Assembly: GCA_029945375.1 (NCBI GenBank)
Contig: CM057060.1
Location: forward strand, 496,001-560,000
Source: Agaricus subrufescens
Taxonomy: Eukaryota > Basidiomycota > Agaricomycetes > Agaricales > Agaricaceae
Length of the DNA: 64,000 bases
Direction: 5' to 3'
A program made the position numbers and the translations under genes. Numbering within the stretch: the first letter of the stretch is position 1; every line of letters starts with the position of its first letter. The notes beneath the pieces are model-generated. The model saw only the letters and a list, made by a program, of their open reading frames with translations. It ran no database searches and had not been told where the DNA came from. This document shows, in pieces, positions 37,362 through 49,950 of this stretch.

Positions 37362-39666
37362 ATGCCACGCCCCTCCAGGCTTTCTCACTCTGCCAGCGAT
37401 GGCCTCGTCCTCAACGGCAAGTCCAGCATGAGCAGCCTCATCAGCCAGCTGGGCAGCCTCCAGGAGAGCGAAGGTAGGCCCGTATCTCCGTCTGCAGGGC
37501 ATTGTTGACGGCTGCGGTTCAGAATTCATGTACCAGCTCTTATCTTCGATGCCTCGGTCGCAGCTCTCGTCGCTTCAGCGCCGTATAGCACCTCTGCTGC
37601 AGTTCGACGTCGTCGGCGTATGTCCACCCACGGTTTCTCTCCGTCCCATGTATGCTTATTCCGTCACCAGTCTCTACCGATCGAGGTTGCTCTCCAGATA
37701 TTCTCCCATGTCCCACCCTTTACTCTCCTCACATGCGCCGCTGTGAGTAGAAGATGGAACGTGCTCGCTAATGACCAGAGTCTATGGAAGGCTCTGTGCT
37801 TCGCCAGAGGTTGGGAATGGCGTCAACACATCGGACCAACTGTCCTCGACTCTCACAGAGGATTCTCTAACGGGCAACGAACAGGAGTTCCAATGATTGA
37901 TGACGATAACGACGAAGGTATGGGCGATTCCGACGACGAGGGTGCCGCAGGAAACGCCGTCGAGGATTCTGGGTTCGCCTCATTCTCCGCGGCCGGTTCT
38001 CCTCCGTCTGCCTCTTCCTCGCTGCATACAACAACGAGTTCCACCTCAAGACAGAGGCGGAAGACCACCTCTTTTTATCGCTCGGTCCCAGTTTCTCAAA
38101 TCCGACGCTCTCATTCCGCAAACGACCGCCATTCGGCACCGCCCTCTCTTGCTACTACCCTGTATGACCTTCGGCCGGACTACAAACTCCTATTCCGCAC
38201 GCATATACACCTACGTAATCGTTTTCTCACATCATCCTATCGTCTTAGTGTTATCCAGACACGAGGAAGCCCATCAAACGGTCATGATAACATGATATAC
38301 TGCGTTCAACTTTACACTTATCCTCAAACGAACAAACAAGTTATATTCACTGGGTCTAGGGATAAAACGATCAGAGAATGGAATATGAAGACGGGTGAAG
38401 TGGAGAGAGTGTTCGAGGGGGAACATACAGAGAGTGTCCTGAGTCTCTGTGTTAAGGATGGTTGGATGGTCAGTGCTGGAAGCGATTGGAGAGTCGTTGT
38501 TTGGAATCTGGAAGGAGGCAACGCGGTCAAAGTATTAAGAGATCATTCGGACAGTGTTCTTTGTGTCAGGCTTGACGACCAAAGACTCGTTTCCTGTTCT
38601 AAAGGTGCGCACGCCTATATAAGGCGCATATATTCATGAGTCGAATACTAAATTCAAAGTTTTTGATAGACCGAACCGTGAGGGTATATACCTTCCCTGG
38701 ACTAGACTTATTACACGTGCTTGGAGGACATCGTGCAGCTGTTAATGCTATATCACTCAATAAGGATCTCGTGGTTTCAGGGTCCGGTGACAGGTCGATG
38801 AATGTATGGAATGTCAAGACCGGAAAACTTCTGCGGACTTTTGAGGATCATCATACCCGAGGGTAAGTCTTACGCGCTCTTATCTTTACGCGACGCGTAT
38901 CTCTAAACACTATTTTTATATTTACAGAATTGCTTCAATCGATTTTAAATCACCGTACATCGTCTCTGGATCTTCAGATAGACACATCCGTCTTATAGAC
39001 ATGAACACATCTCGAGGGTGGTCAACATCTCCGGAGTATGATACCCCACCCGTCGCACCTGGACCAGGGGGTCCATCGCTTCCTCCTGCTGGTCGTTCTG
39101 CCGGCGGAGTGGGGCCCTCGTCTCCCGAACCATATTCAAATGGAAGAGGGGGAGGTCTGGTAACGCATATGTGCCAATCATGCGGGAGTATCGAAATGCA
39201 ACCCGTTGGATGCACAGCTTCCTCAAATTCAAACACTACGTCTACTTCCACTTCGGCTCTTGCCAATCCTTCCTTTGGATTGACTCCATCATTCTACGCT
39301 TCCCCTAATCGGCATTTTCAACCATCGTCAATGTTGGCATCATCATATCATCATCATAATTTCCACCTTAATCATCGCTATCTCTCCACATACAACAACC
39401 ACTTCACTACCACTCACACCAACCTTGTCCGTTCCGTAATTTTAGGCCCCGAATTCGTAATCACAGGTTCTTATGATCTTTCCATTAAAATCTGGTGTCG
39501 TCAAACAGGAATGTTGATAACTGATTTGACTGGCGGCCATATTGGAAAGATATTTTGTGTTGCTGCGGATAAGACCAAGGTTGTTTCTTGTGGTGAAGAT
39601 ATGAGGATATGTGTTTGGGATTTTGGTGTTGGGATTGAGACTGGGTATGTTAAAACTGAGTGGTGA
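37362..39666 (+). CDS. F-box/WD40 protein, SCF ubiquitin ligase substrate receptor
   Basis: Exon 1 (37 residues) and exon 2 carry a D-domain-like helical segment at about 38-66 (EFMYQLLSSMPRSQLSSLQ, RRIAPLLQFD). The F-box follows at 70-119 (SLPIEVALQIFSHVPPF, CAAVSRRWNVLANDQSLWK). After an acidic/Ser-rich linker, WD40 repeats start near residue 276: VIFTGSRDKTIREWNM, MVSAGSDWRVVVWNL, RLVSCSKDRTVRVY, LVVSGSGDRSMNVWNV, IVSGSSDRHIRLIDM, FVITGSYDLSIKIW and KVVSCGEDMRICVWDF. A low-complexity insertion of about 130 residues (39001-39420) splits the propeller between the fifth and sixth of these. D-domain, F-box and WD40 in this order match the Cdc4/Met30/beta-TrCP class, in which the F-box binds Skp1 and the propeller binds phosphodegrons. 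The substrate is unknown. The start is the first ATG in the frame after the SH3 gene. Confidence 0.85.
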
Positions 39667-39938
39667 GGTTGTGAGTGGGGATAGGTTAAAAACTCTTTTC
39701 TCTTTCATTATTTGTTGGATGGAATACGCATTCTTTGTAGTTTTGTCAGATTAAAAAAGTGGCTCTGGTTTTTCGTCGACTGGAAATGCTGGCAGGTTCA
39801 GTAGACGGTATTATTAAATGGTTACAATACACGAACGGCTATGCAGTGTGTTGACCTTCAAGCACGTCCCAGAGAAGTAAAATTATATGCAATAAAAGAA
39901 TGACTGCTACTCGGAACGAAATACTAAAGTTCAACATT

Positions 39939-41401
39939 TTAAATATTGGTTGGGCGAGAAGTCCGCTCGTCATCCCGGTAATCCGTGGTATAATCAGGCG
40001 GCGGTTCAAGATTCAGGTTTCGTATCCAAGGAGACGATTGCTGGGCTTGTAGCAATGATACTTCTTCAGTCAGCATTCGGATCTGGTCTTGCAATGCCCG
40101 AACGTTGACAGTTGAGGGTGTTCCACCCGACGACGGCGACAATGCCGTTCCCTCTACTCTCTCCGAAGCCGTAGTCGAGCCTGTTTGGGTTGTTAAGTCT
40201 GCTTCTAGATTTTTTATTTTCCCTTTCATCAATGTCACTCGTCTTTGAAGTTCTGCTTGTCGTGTTGTTGATGATTTTGGGTGATCGGGATTGGAGACGA
40301 TGAAGGATGTGTTTGTGCTTGGAAGTGCGCTGGGTGAGTGACCGGGTGGTAGGTTGGGGGGTCTTGGGGTCTCGTATGTTTGCGTTAACAAGACGCTAGG
40401 ACTGGAGGGAGCCCCTGTTTCTGAATATCCGCCCATTGGATGCGATTGAGATAGAAGGGGAGAGAAGGGTCTTGGTCGACTAGCAGTAGTATGGGGTGTA
40501 TCGCTGTCAGAATCACCAAGGAGGTTGATGCGTTTGATGTTTCGGCGGCGTTGATGGCGGGCGAGGTATAAACAAACACCTATTGCCGCGAGACAGACTA
40601 CACCTCCGATAACACTGCCGACTATTACGCCAACAGGGGCTTTGGAGCTGTTGGACGGGGGCGAAGAGGTAGATATAGTAGTGGGTGTTGGCTGGGAAAT
40701 TGTGCTACCGCTTGATCCCGTTGAAGTGGTGGTATCTTCATGACTATTGATTTTTAGCTTGCTGGAAATACGCCAAGAAAGAATTTGGGACTCACGTATA
40801 AATTGCGTAGTCAAAGTTAAGATACGAATTTGTTGTGAGCCCCTCGGTAACAATCGCGAAGTGGTGATTACCGGGAGGAATGTCCGTCTTTGAAAACGCA
40901 AGAACGTCATATAGGATATCTGTGCTCGTGGAAGGAACGTGATTGAAGGCGCCGACCGCTTTTCCATCTAACTTGAAGATACAGTTCGTCTCGGTGGTGA
41001 TACCAGGACCTGCGTTGTTCGCCAAAATTAAAAAGACGTAGATTGCGATTCCTGAAGGAAGAAGAGTTCAGGAATGATTCCCGACAAAGATTGTATGGAT
41101 TGCACTCACCGTCAAAGTTCATTGTAACATTTACTGACTTGAGGTCAGGATTATATGTCGCAGAATGGTACGTGTTGTCTCTTGCGAGCGATTTGTCTGG
41201 ATTGATTGAACAGTCACCACAAGTCTGGTCTTTCCATACACCCAAGCTTTCTGGTAGAAAAACGGGTAGATGTCGCGTTTCCGAGTCGCCGAAAACGTCA
41301 TCAATGGTCCTGTTCGAGACTCCAGCCAAGCACTGGTTAAATAAAAGAGTGAGCCATAGAAAAGAAAGACGGGCACCCGGCCGGCGAAAAAGGGTGAACA
41401 T
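39939..41401 (-). CDS. PPxY-containing single-pass membrane protein (array family), copy A
   Basis: Three exons, about 450 residues. A signal peptide starts at the ATG at 41401 (SFLWLTLLFNQCLAG). The ectodomain starts NRTIDDVFGD (N-glycosylation site) and has a CxxC pair in QTCGDCSINPD. It continues through exon 2 to YLNFDYAIYT. A Ser/Thr-rich stalk leads to one helix (APVGVIVGSVIGGVVCLAAIG, then VCLYLARHQRRR). The cytoplasmic tail is Pro/Ser-rich with heptad-like helices (LQRRVTLMKGKIKNLEADL; ALQDQIRMLTEEVSLLQ) and a PPPDY motif near the end. The same design recurs at 61.2 and 63.6 kb. The family is unnamed; PPxY motifs bind WW domains such as those of Rsp5/Nedd4, so an adaptor role is possible. 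It is divergent from the MFS gene at 42480. Confidence 0.75.
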
Positions 41402-42479
41402 GGTTGTTGGAGTCAGTGCAGCATAGAAGAGCTGTGGCCCCAAAAATGCTCGAGCCCATGATTGAGAGGCTGATACACATCGCCTTCGCTGGGGTTTCAC
41501 GGCCTTGGATACATACAGCGCCCGAGCACGGTTTTGATCAAGACTTGGTAGGGCCGACTGTCGTTCTCACGATATCGGGACCCTTGTAACTATAAATATA
41601 ACTCTTTTTCTTTGGGCAACCTCGCCCCAGGCATGAGTCCAAATCCCAGGTAAGCTGCCACTACTCACACCTGTTCTTTAGGACGTCATTAAATCGACAC
41701 CTGTCTACCATTCCAATGTGACGCACGCAGCAAGACGAACTTAGGGACTGGTTCGTAAAAACTCCTGTCCTGAGGGCGTCATGACCTGCGTAAAATTCTT
41801 CCAGTATCAATGCACCTTTATGGCTTGGTTAAGTTTGAAGCTGAAGAAGACTTCTTTCTATGTTGCCTCTCTATTCATCTAGTTTCTCAAAAACGGTTGT
41901 CCCGTAGGGTGAGTTACACTTGGCGCACGTTTATCTTCCGGCTGTAGTCCCATCGTTCTATCTTTATCTCTCCAAGTTTAGAACAATTCGGGGGCTATCA
42001 TAACTCAAATTTTCTTCGTCATACTCTCTAGCTGGTTATCCGCTATTCTATTTTGTAACACTCATACGTACGTCATCTCCAACTTCCAGCATCACTGAAC
42101 GCTGACAGATTCAAAAGGTGTCAAAGGCACTAGTGGGATAGCTTGTTAAAGTAAACTTGGTTGCCACCACCACTGCCGCTTCCTACCGGGAATACTTCCA
42201 ACGCCCAACCCTGTGATGCAATCTCGCCCAAATTTACTTTTTCGCACCCGGAAGATCTAGAGGTACGGAAATACCCGAAGGTTATCAGACATGGTATATG
42301 GGTGGCCGAACTATCTGGTTGGTTCACCCGCTACTCGCGCATAATGATCGGTTGTCCCTCGAGTAGGGACAGGATCGTCGCCGCCGACCCCGCCGAGAGT
42401 AGTTCATGGTAAGCCTTAATAAACCAGGTATTGGCAAGCTTTCCTCATACCTCAGCTCCTCCTACTCCTCCCTTTACAA
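41402..42479. promoter_or_regulatory. Divergent promoter region between membrane protein copy A and MFS copy 1
   Basis: 1.08 kb separating head-to-head genes. A palindromic TATAAATATA lies at 41591-41600. Parts of this region (for example around CCAAATCCCAGGTAAGCT, 41638-41656) recur upstream of MFS copies 2 (50905 onward) and 3 (57355 onward), so the intergenic control region was duplicated along with the transporters. Confidence 0.5.
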
Positions 42480-44490
42480 TGCGAACAGTGACGAAAACCA
42501 CAAATATTGACGCAAGTCTTACCTCCAGAATAGGTGGTGTTCATGATTCCCAGGATTCCGAGCTCGGAACGCTGGTTCCAGATGAACCGCCGGAAGGAGG
42601 GTGGCGAGCCTGGGGTTGTGTTGCCGGAGCGTACGTGTTTTTTTTAGCATTCGTCTGAGATATGTCGACGAATCTCTGGATACTTTTTTGCTCACCCTTG
42701 CTTTAGGTTCTGTATCCAAATGGTTAGCTTAGGGTATGTCCCATCTCACAGGGCTAAACTTTTGAAGGATTCCTAATGCGCGCATAGGCTAACGAATTCG
42801 TTTGGTGTCTATCAAAGTAGGACATCGAGGCTTACAGTCATTTCTCGGACATTCAATTTTCTTTAGATTATTACAGCAGATTTTACTTGACAGAAGAAAA
42901 CCCCTCAGCGATAGCGTGAGTTACCAACTGTGACCAATAAAGTTGCTTTCATTCATTGTGGTTTCTAATTTTTTAGGTGGATTGGAAGTACAAACGCCTT
43001 TTTTATAACTGCAGCAGGAATAATCTCCGGACGATTGTATGATAAAGGTTACTTGTAAGTAAGTTTGATTATAATTTAAATGCACAGGCTGACTTTTGCA
43101 AAGTTATCACCTCCTCTATGGCGGATCTACCTTGATGATTTTCTCTCTCTTTATGCTATCTTTAAGCCAGCCGAACCATCTTTATCAGGTGAGGTTCTAT
43201 CCATCATCCATCATCATATATCCTCACGAGAGTAGAATATTCTCGCCCAAGGTGTAGGTCATGGCCTTGGAGCTGGCCTAATATTTGTGCCAAGTATAGC
43301 CATTACATCTCAATACTTCCTCAAAAAGCGAACCCTTGCAATGTCGATAGTTGCTGCAGGGTCCTCGTTTGGTTCAATAATTCATAACATCATGTTAAAT
43401 AACTTGTTCCCGAGGCTTGGATTTGGTAATACTGTCAGAGCAAACGCGGGTATGATTGGTGGCTTGCTCATACTCGCTTGTCTCCTATTACGGACGCGGC
43501 AGCCTCCACCTACAACTGTTGCACCCGTCTGGAAGTCTGTCAGGAAGTTTTCAACAGACTGGCCATACGTAATTTGCGTCCTAGGGTAATCACTGGTCTT
43601 TCTAACCTTGACTTTGAGCTTTTTCTGACGAAGACCTTTAGGTTTATGTCACTGACGATCGGTATATATTTTCCATCGTTTTATCTCCAGTTGGACGCCG
43701 TGAAGCGGAGCTTAGGCCAAGATTTTGCATTTTATGCTGTAGGTTAAACTTTTTCTGATCGAAACAAAGCTGATATGACCTGCCAGCTGGTGATCTTGAA
43801 TGCCGCTAACTTTGTTGGCCGTGTTTCTCCCGGACTTTTTTCGAGATTTATTTCTGTGCCTATCATGGTGGTGGTGTGTACCCTTGCGTGTTCGGTACTG
43901 ATGTACGCTGTAATTGGCATAGCTACCATGCCTACCTTCATTGTTTTTGGAATATTGTTTGGCTACTTTTCTGGAGCAAGTAAGTGCTAAATTTTTACGC
44001 TCCACTTTGGTGACTGATTGAGGGTTAAGTCTTCTCGCTTTTAGGGCCGTTAATTCCCGTATTATCTGATGATACGAATGAGATAGGGTAAGTCGGTCCT
44101 ACGCTGTTGTGAATTGTGGTAGGTTCAATTGTGGTCTTCGTAGGTTACGAATGAGCATTAGCTATGCTATGTTTGGTAAGTATAGAAGTCTACTGGATGA
44201 ACCGTTACATTTCTGACCCTATGTGTAGGACTCGGCGCCCTTGTGGGTAAGCTTAGTTTGTTTTGCCTACATCTGCTCAGACGGATTGACCTCGTCTATC
44301 AGGTTCACCGGTGCAAGGTGCTCTATTGGGCGAGGCGTTTGTGTGGTTGAGACCTGCCACTTTTTCGGCGTCATTTTGCTTGTTTGCCGCTATCTTGTTT
44401 GGAGTGATGACAGTGCTTTTACGACGGAAAAATAAATTTGCAGCTGAGAGTAACGCTCAAATCCCGTACATACATAATCCTTCAAAGTAA
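42480..44490 (+). CDS. Monocarboxylate-transporter-like MFS permease, copy 1
   Basis: Thirteen exons joined by small introns, with several exons under 35 nt (one, 44229-44246, is 18 nt). The N-terminus ends in the MCT signature PEGGWRAWGCV ([DE]GG-W-x-AW). Helical blocks follow: WIGSTNAFFITAAGI, LMIFSLFMLSLSQPNHLYQ, GHGLGAGLIFVPSIAITSQYF and KKRTLAMSIVAAGSSFGSII. Later blocks are LVILNAANFVGRVSPGLFSRF, FGILFGYFSGA, GLGALVGSPVQGALLG and a final LRRK. These fit fungal MCT/Mch-type transporters of 12 helices. The conserved R-x-G-R-like loop appears as KKRTLAMS. The substrate (monocarboxylate, riboflavin or other) cannot be told from sequence. It is more diverged than copies 2 and 3, which are nearly identical to each other. 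Divergent from membrane protein copy A. Confidence 0.8.
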
Positions 44491-45229
44491 AATGACTCTT
44501 GTACATCGATAGATTTCAGAGTCTCGATGGCTGTAAAGCTACCATGGACATTTTAGGCCGCACATTGCGAGCTACAGTATAATTGCTGACTAGAGTTACG
44601 TTATGTCAAAATATGGCACACACCCAACCATGTTACCAATAGTTTTTGAAATCCAGTCCACAATGACTATATTTTACGTTCTTCTCCACTGTATATGTGT
44701 GGTTTTTGGGATTATAATTAACAAAGACAAACCTATAGAAACTCTTTCTAAGTTCTGCTTTTGCTCACACTCTGGGTCGAATGAAGCTTCAATAAGCATA
44801 AAATTGTCTGGATGTTCAGGCGCCATGCAGGGAGACAGATTAGGGCTCGAGCAAGTTCCGTAGAACTGACGCAGGGGTGCGCTCAAAATAATTATGACGA
44901 TCTAAGCGACACGTAGTTAAGTGCGACTAGTCCGTATCTGCCAATACAAATTGAACTAAAAATATCGATTGTGCCTACTTTTCATACTTGGTTTGCGTCA
45001 TTGCATCTGCATTACTACACACCTGCAATGATTCGTTGTTCGAGACTATTGACTACGAACCCTATTGTCGCCGGGCCCTAGGTAGGCCCAGCAGTCGCTG
45101 TGTTGACACACTGGTCAACAAGAAGCTTCTCATTTACATTTACCGCGACGAAGTGTCAAAAAAAAGTTACCATCTGCCGTAGAAAGCAAAGTCACTGCTC
45201 ACTTCTTAACTGCATCCCGCCAGAACTTT
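44491..45229. other. Intergenic region 3' of MFS copy 1
   Basis: No gene is seen. Short matches to the 3' flanks of MFS copies 2 and 3 (around 44560-44600) suggest diverged duplication. The remainder is unassigned. Confidence 0.3.
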
Positions 45230-46560
45230 GCTCGGCTGTAAACCCGAAACTAGATCACTCGACCCTACTTCAGCGATAGGGTGTTCAACCCTGGTGAGCT
45301 TGGCAACGTACGTAACCTGATTATGACACCATTTCTGATTAGTGTGTTCCCATGTGTAACCCTTTCCTACCTCGATCAACAAACTAACGCCTTCGAGACC
45401 AACACCATATCGATCGAGGCACTCCTGCCAAAGAAACCGCTTCTCCCCTACCATCCCCCAGATAACTTGAAGGACACACATTTTTCAGCTCAGGCTTACG
45501 AATATTTATACATCATTTACGCTGCCATCTAAATCCAATCAGAAAGGTTGGTATCCTGAAAAGCTCTTCCAGTACTACCCAGTGCCCGGCCAAAGGGATA
45601 AGTGGAATACATGTCAAGATTATGACAGGGATTTACGTGTCATGGATTGATGAGCTGACAAAGTATTGCCAACGGTTTTCGTAGGTTTATTTTTGCTCTT
45701 GAAACAGCTGATAGCAGTACGTGGCTACAGGTTCGTCTCGGCTACTCCATTCTTGATAGCATCCTACCAATGGATTGGACTCGCTACCGATACGACCGAT
45801 CAATCACTCGGCCAAGTTTAAGTTGAGAAGCAACGACCCATCAGTGGCAGAACAATCTTCCCTTCTGGGTCCTCGAATCTCAAGGATACCGCCGTTATCT
45901 GCGGGGACGACCAACACTTATTTTCCGGCCGTATTCCTCAGTTAAACGATTATACCCATTGGTTTCCTATGCGATCGGCCCGAGTCTATCAGCACACTAC
46001 AGCTCGGTTTCGAGCTTATTTTCTATACCCCCGACAAAGTACTTCGATAGTTTCACCAAGTGGAAGGTGTCGGAAATACTGTCCTTGCTTTTCCAAATCG
46101 GTCAAGTCTTGTTCCCAACCTCATATCAAACCATCAAGCCGGTATCCCTGTCGCCATTACCACGGGTCTGCTTCTTGTCTTCATGCTCACAATGACGCTA
46201 CCTCCGACTTTTGAAAATTTCCTGGGAGCAGTTAGTGCCCCTGAGCCCCTCAGTACACATATCAATCTCTGCAGGCATGAATATTCTATCACACTTTACT
46301 TGTGGTTACCCAGTGCTTCACCTCGGTATCCGGATCACTCATAGGTCGAACCCTTCTTTAAGTCCCCAGCTCTTTATCCTGAGGTTTAGTCCTCACTTCC
46401 TTGTATTGTCGTCATTATACCAATTATCAAACCAAGGCCAGTCTTGCTTTACCATTCTTCGCGCTTAATCACAGGGCTCAGGAAAAGTAATATTTTTACA
46501 CGAGTTGGGACTTCGAGCTTCCAGAACGTCATTCGTGATCTTTCTTGAGGTTTGAGTTGT
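45230..46560 (+). pseudogene. Decayed DUF6535 gene
   Basis: This stretch is collinear with the intact DUF6535 gene at 47301-49549. GTTCAACCCTGGTGAGCT (45278) matches the end of exon 1 and its donor. TGGTATCCTGAAAAGC and CAGTGCCCGGCCAAAGGGAT match exon 3. AAGTGGAAGGTGTCGGAAAT matches the IKWKVPEI codons. GGGCTCAGGAAAAGTAATAT to TTTCTTGAGG near 46470-46550 matches the IAGLRNSSTFTR to DLSRG region. Frames are broken repeatedly by small indels and stops, and the middle (equivalent to about 48.4-49.0 kb) is missing. No functional product is expected. Confidence 0.8.
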
Positions 46561-46939
46561 TGCTACCGTTTCACTGGTCTGTAGCATATAGAAATCGGCA
46601 TACAGAGACTTTTATTTCCTTAGACCGGTATGATAGTGGTAAGACGACTTCAAAACCTCAACCGGAAATTTATCCTAGTGCGAGACTATCAATAGAAAGT
46701 TATTCAATTGGTGTACTCACTCTGTTCTACTATCAATGTTATGACTGCCAGACACCTCCTATTCCCGAGATTCAAAGACTGCAGCCTATCTGTACATCGT
46801 GACGTGTAGAGTTCCATTTGGATTTGCGAAAACCGACTACTATTCACCTCTGTCCACTTGGCGGACCAGCAGCACTGACGACTTCAAGCTCAGATAAATG
46901 GCCACTCACACGTGATCATCGACTTCGAGCCTCAGTTCG

Positions 46940-47185
46940 AGGGTCGGATAAATTCTCTTCACCGCCAAACTTGACTGTTATATTTATTGTCGGGATTAGA
47001 CGTTACCGAATTGTGAGTATCACATTACGTGCGAGCCTCTTGTCCGGATTGATTGAGCAGTTGCCACCACTCCAGTCTTTACATACACCCATGTTTTTGG
47101 AATTGGTAGGAAAACCAATAGTCATAGGGTCGCCGAAACTGTCGTCTATAGTCCTGTTCAAAAACACGGCCAAGTACTAATACAG
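46940..47185 (-). pseudogene. Remnant of PPxY membrane-protein family, ectodomain exon
   Basis: The minus strand matches the first exon of membrane protein copy A from the NRTIDD block through the SINPDKSLAR block (compare 41110-41340). The remnant keeps NRTIDDSFGDP and CSINPDKRLAR but has lost one Cys of the CxxC pair, and a stop follows soon after. The later exons are absent. It lies immediately upstream of the intact DUF6535 gene. Confidence 0.7.
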
Positions 47186-47300
47186 CAAGAGAGCAATTCA
47201 ATCCCCTGTTAATGCGAAGCTTCCATGTAAGCTTATCGTGGCGGAGTGTCAAAAATTGCCATGGAACGGAAGGCTATTCACTGCTTGGTTGCGACCCGCG

Positions 47301-49549
47301 ATGACCCTCCATGAAACATCGCCCAGCCCTTCTCCAACGACAGGAAGTTCAACCCTGGTGAGCTCAGCATACCTAGCCATGACAGTTTCTAATGCGTTTT
47401 CGTTTCCTCATAATCAGACTTCTCCAAGTTCTACCAGCGCACCAACGCCCTCGTCCGGCAAGACACCAACCCAGGCGTATCCTGATGAAAACGTATTCCA
47501 TACTACCATCCCCAAAATAAGAACATATTCCTCTAACCCGGTAAATCTTCTAATTCTTGGATATTTAACAACACATCATTTACGCGGGCAATCAGGACGT
47601 TTGGTATCCTGGAAAGCCGTGCCAGTACCCAGTGCCTGGCCAAGGGGATCACTGGAATACATGTCACGGTTTGATGCAAGATTATGACAAGAATTTATGT
47701 GGCATGTGGACGGATGAAGTTGACAAACTTTTGGTTTTTGTGAGTCCCTTTTTTTTTTGAAGAGGTTGCAACTTCCAAACATACATGTCTCCAGGCAGGT
47801 CTTTTCTCTGCTACAGTTACGCCATTCATCATCGAATCCTATACTTGGCTGGGTTCAGATCCTATGGATACGACCAATCTGCTACTCAGCCAAATATATA
47901 ACGAACTGAGAAGCAACGGATCTACTGGGAGAGAACAATTATCATCTTCTGGAACCTCAAGAATACCACAGCTGTCGGCGGAGAGGATCAACATATGTTG
48001 GTTTCTGAGTCTCACCCTCAGTTTAGCAACTGTACTCATTGGCATCTTATGCATGCAATGGGTCCGAGAATATCGCCGCGATATAGCTTTGCCTCAAGCT
48101 GACTTGATGTCTCTTCGACAAATGCGTTTTAATGGTCTCATCAAGTGGAAGGTGCCAGAAATTTTGTCGTCCCTACCCTTACTCCTCCAAATCGCTCTCA
48201 TTTTGTTCTTCGTTGGTGTTCTTGACCTTTTATGGATACTAAATCACCGAGTCGCTATTCCTCTCGCCATTGCCATCGGTCTACTTCTCGCCTTCATGTT
48301 TACAACGACACTGCTTCCCACGTTACAGATTTTTTGGGGCGATCGCTGTCCCTGTGCCCCTCAGTGTGCCTATAAATCACCCCAGGCATGGATATGCTAT
48401 CGCATTTTTCTAGTGGCGATACAGTGCTTCAACACCATATCCCGGATCACTCGTATTTTGGAACCCTTTTTAAGGCCTCTTCGACTTTTTTCTCGTTGTC
48501 GCGATTGGAATCAATATGATTCCGCGTGGCAAAAATTAACAATGCGAGAACATCATCACAATTCACAAGATACCGACGGAGAATCGGGAGGAGAGGACGA
48601 TCTTTCGAGTGCCCTTGTTTGGATGACTCAAAACTTCAAAGAGAATGCGAATGCTATTCAGGCTATTCACCATTGCCTTCAAGATGTACCTCTGTCTACG
48701 GCAGCGCACGTCGTCAGCACCCTCGATCACCGGGTATATGAACGGTTGAGTTTCATGTTCAAGGCCCAGTCGCTCAGGTCTTACACGGGAGAAACTCGAT
48801 TCTTACAACCACACAGCGAGCTTAGACGAGATTTGATTATGGCATACTTTCATGAAATACATCGACCACTCCATCCCGCGTCAGCCGTTCACCAACTCGA
48901 GTATGCTGTGCGGCTTATCAATAGTTCCGAGCATTGGAGGCTACGTCCTTATATTGAATGGCCCGTGCAAGATATAAGTGCTTACCCCGAAGGTACGTTG
49001 CTCGTCTCCCGGATTGTAATAGCTATATCACTTATTGAACAAAAACCAGATTTGCTTGACAAATTTTTACGCTTGATTGCAGGGCTTAGGAACAGTAGTA
49101 CCTTTACACGATTCGAGACTTTGGGCATTTGGAAGGTCATCCATGACCTTTCTCGAGGTTTAAGTGAACGCGACCATTCATCTGGCAAAGTCAAAGTTCA
49201 GCTTATATCTATGTTGATTCGTCGACTCAACCAATGGTTGGTCAGCCCCTCATCCCACATTAGTCTCAATCGTTCGGAACGTGTCAAGATGTGCGTACAG
49301 GGACTCATCGACCTTTTCTTCCCTTGGCCCGGTATGATGATGAACAGACTCCAAGATTTCGACCAGGAAATTACCGTAATATATACGATGATGGGGTCTG
49401 TCAATAGACTATTGATGGACATGGTACTGGCGGGAATGGATGGGACGGTATTGGATTCATCTCACCAGGATGGTTGGTTATCATTGAATCGTCAATTGGA
49501 TCAGTCGTGGAGTGAGCACGAGACGCAGGAGTTGGATAGTCCCTGGTGA
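47301..49549 (+). CDS. DUF6535 family polytopic membrane protein
   Basis: Four exons, all joined in phase 0; about 690 residues. Exon 1 (47301-47357) and exon 2 are Ser/Pro/Thr-rich. Exon 3 has DVWYPGKPCQYPVPG and ends WTDEVDKLLVF. The last exon (47795-49549) begins AGLFSATVTPFIIESYTWL, the characteristic opening of DUF6535 (a D-LL-FAGLFSA-V-F--ESY block). Further helices are WFLSLTLSLATVLIGILCMQWV, LLLQIALILFFVGVLDLLWIL and VAIPLAIAIGLLLAFMF. A large soluble alpha-helical C-terminal part follows and ends SEHETQELDSPW. DUF6535 genes are numerous in agaricomycetes, and no function is established. This copy looks intact, unlike its neighbour at 45.2 kb. Introns end in CAG with GTGAGT or GTAAAT donors. 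Confidence 0.85.
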
Positions 49550-49950
49550 CATTTCGGTTCTATTCTTGACCCAGCGTGTTTGAAGGAGTTGCATTCCAGT
49601 CACTTCGGATATAACATTTTGTTTCTATTGTTCTTGGTCCATCCTTCCATTAATCTCGTCACCTGTCGTGTGTGTTTCAGATTCTTGAAAGTCAAAGATG
49701 AGACACTCGAAGGGTTGCAACCTGTAGAGTTGGATGTGTGGCCACTGGTTGTTTTTCTGGTCGTCACCCTTGTTCATCAGACGGATTAGCATATATAAAA
49801 CCTCGGATTTTTGTAGCTGAGTGTCCATCAAACAGAATTCGGTCTGGCAGCAGCAGGTGATCTAAAACCGTTAGTGAAGGGACCTTTCAAGTTATCACGT
49901 AGCATCGTCACGTAGATCGTGTTGTGCTGAATGGGGTCGAGTTATACCGG
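49535..49950 (+). repeat. DUF6535 3' flank, repeat copy 1 of 3
   Basis: From the last codons of the DUF6535 gene (GATAGTCCCTGGTG) into its 3' flank, including GCGTGTTTGAAGGAGTTGCA, the block ending near ACCTTTCAAGTTATCACGTA and the CGTCACGTAGA segment. The same block follows MFS copy 2 (53895 onward) and MFS copy 3 (60115 onward), where the rest of the DUF6535 gene is missing. Confidence 0.8.

Noticed and set aside
36897..37529. 210-codon minus-strand ORF
   Set aside because: Antisense shadow of the TM-SH3 copy 3 and the first F-box exon; Arg/Pro-rich composition typical of shadows in GC-rich coding DNA.
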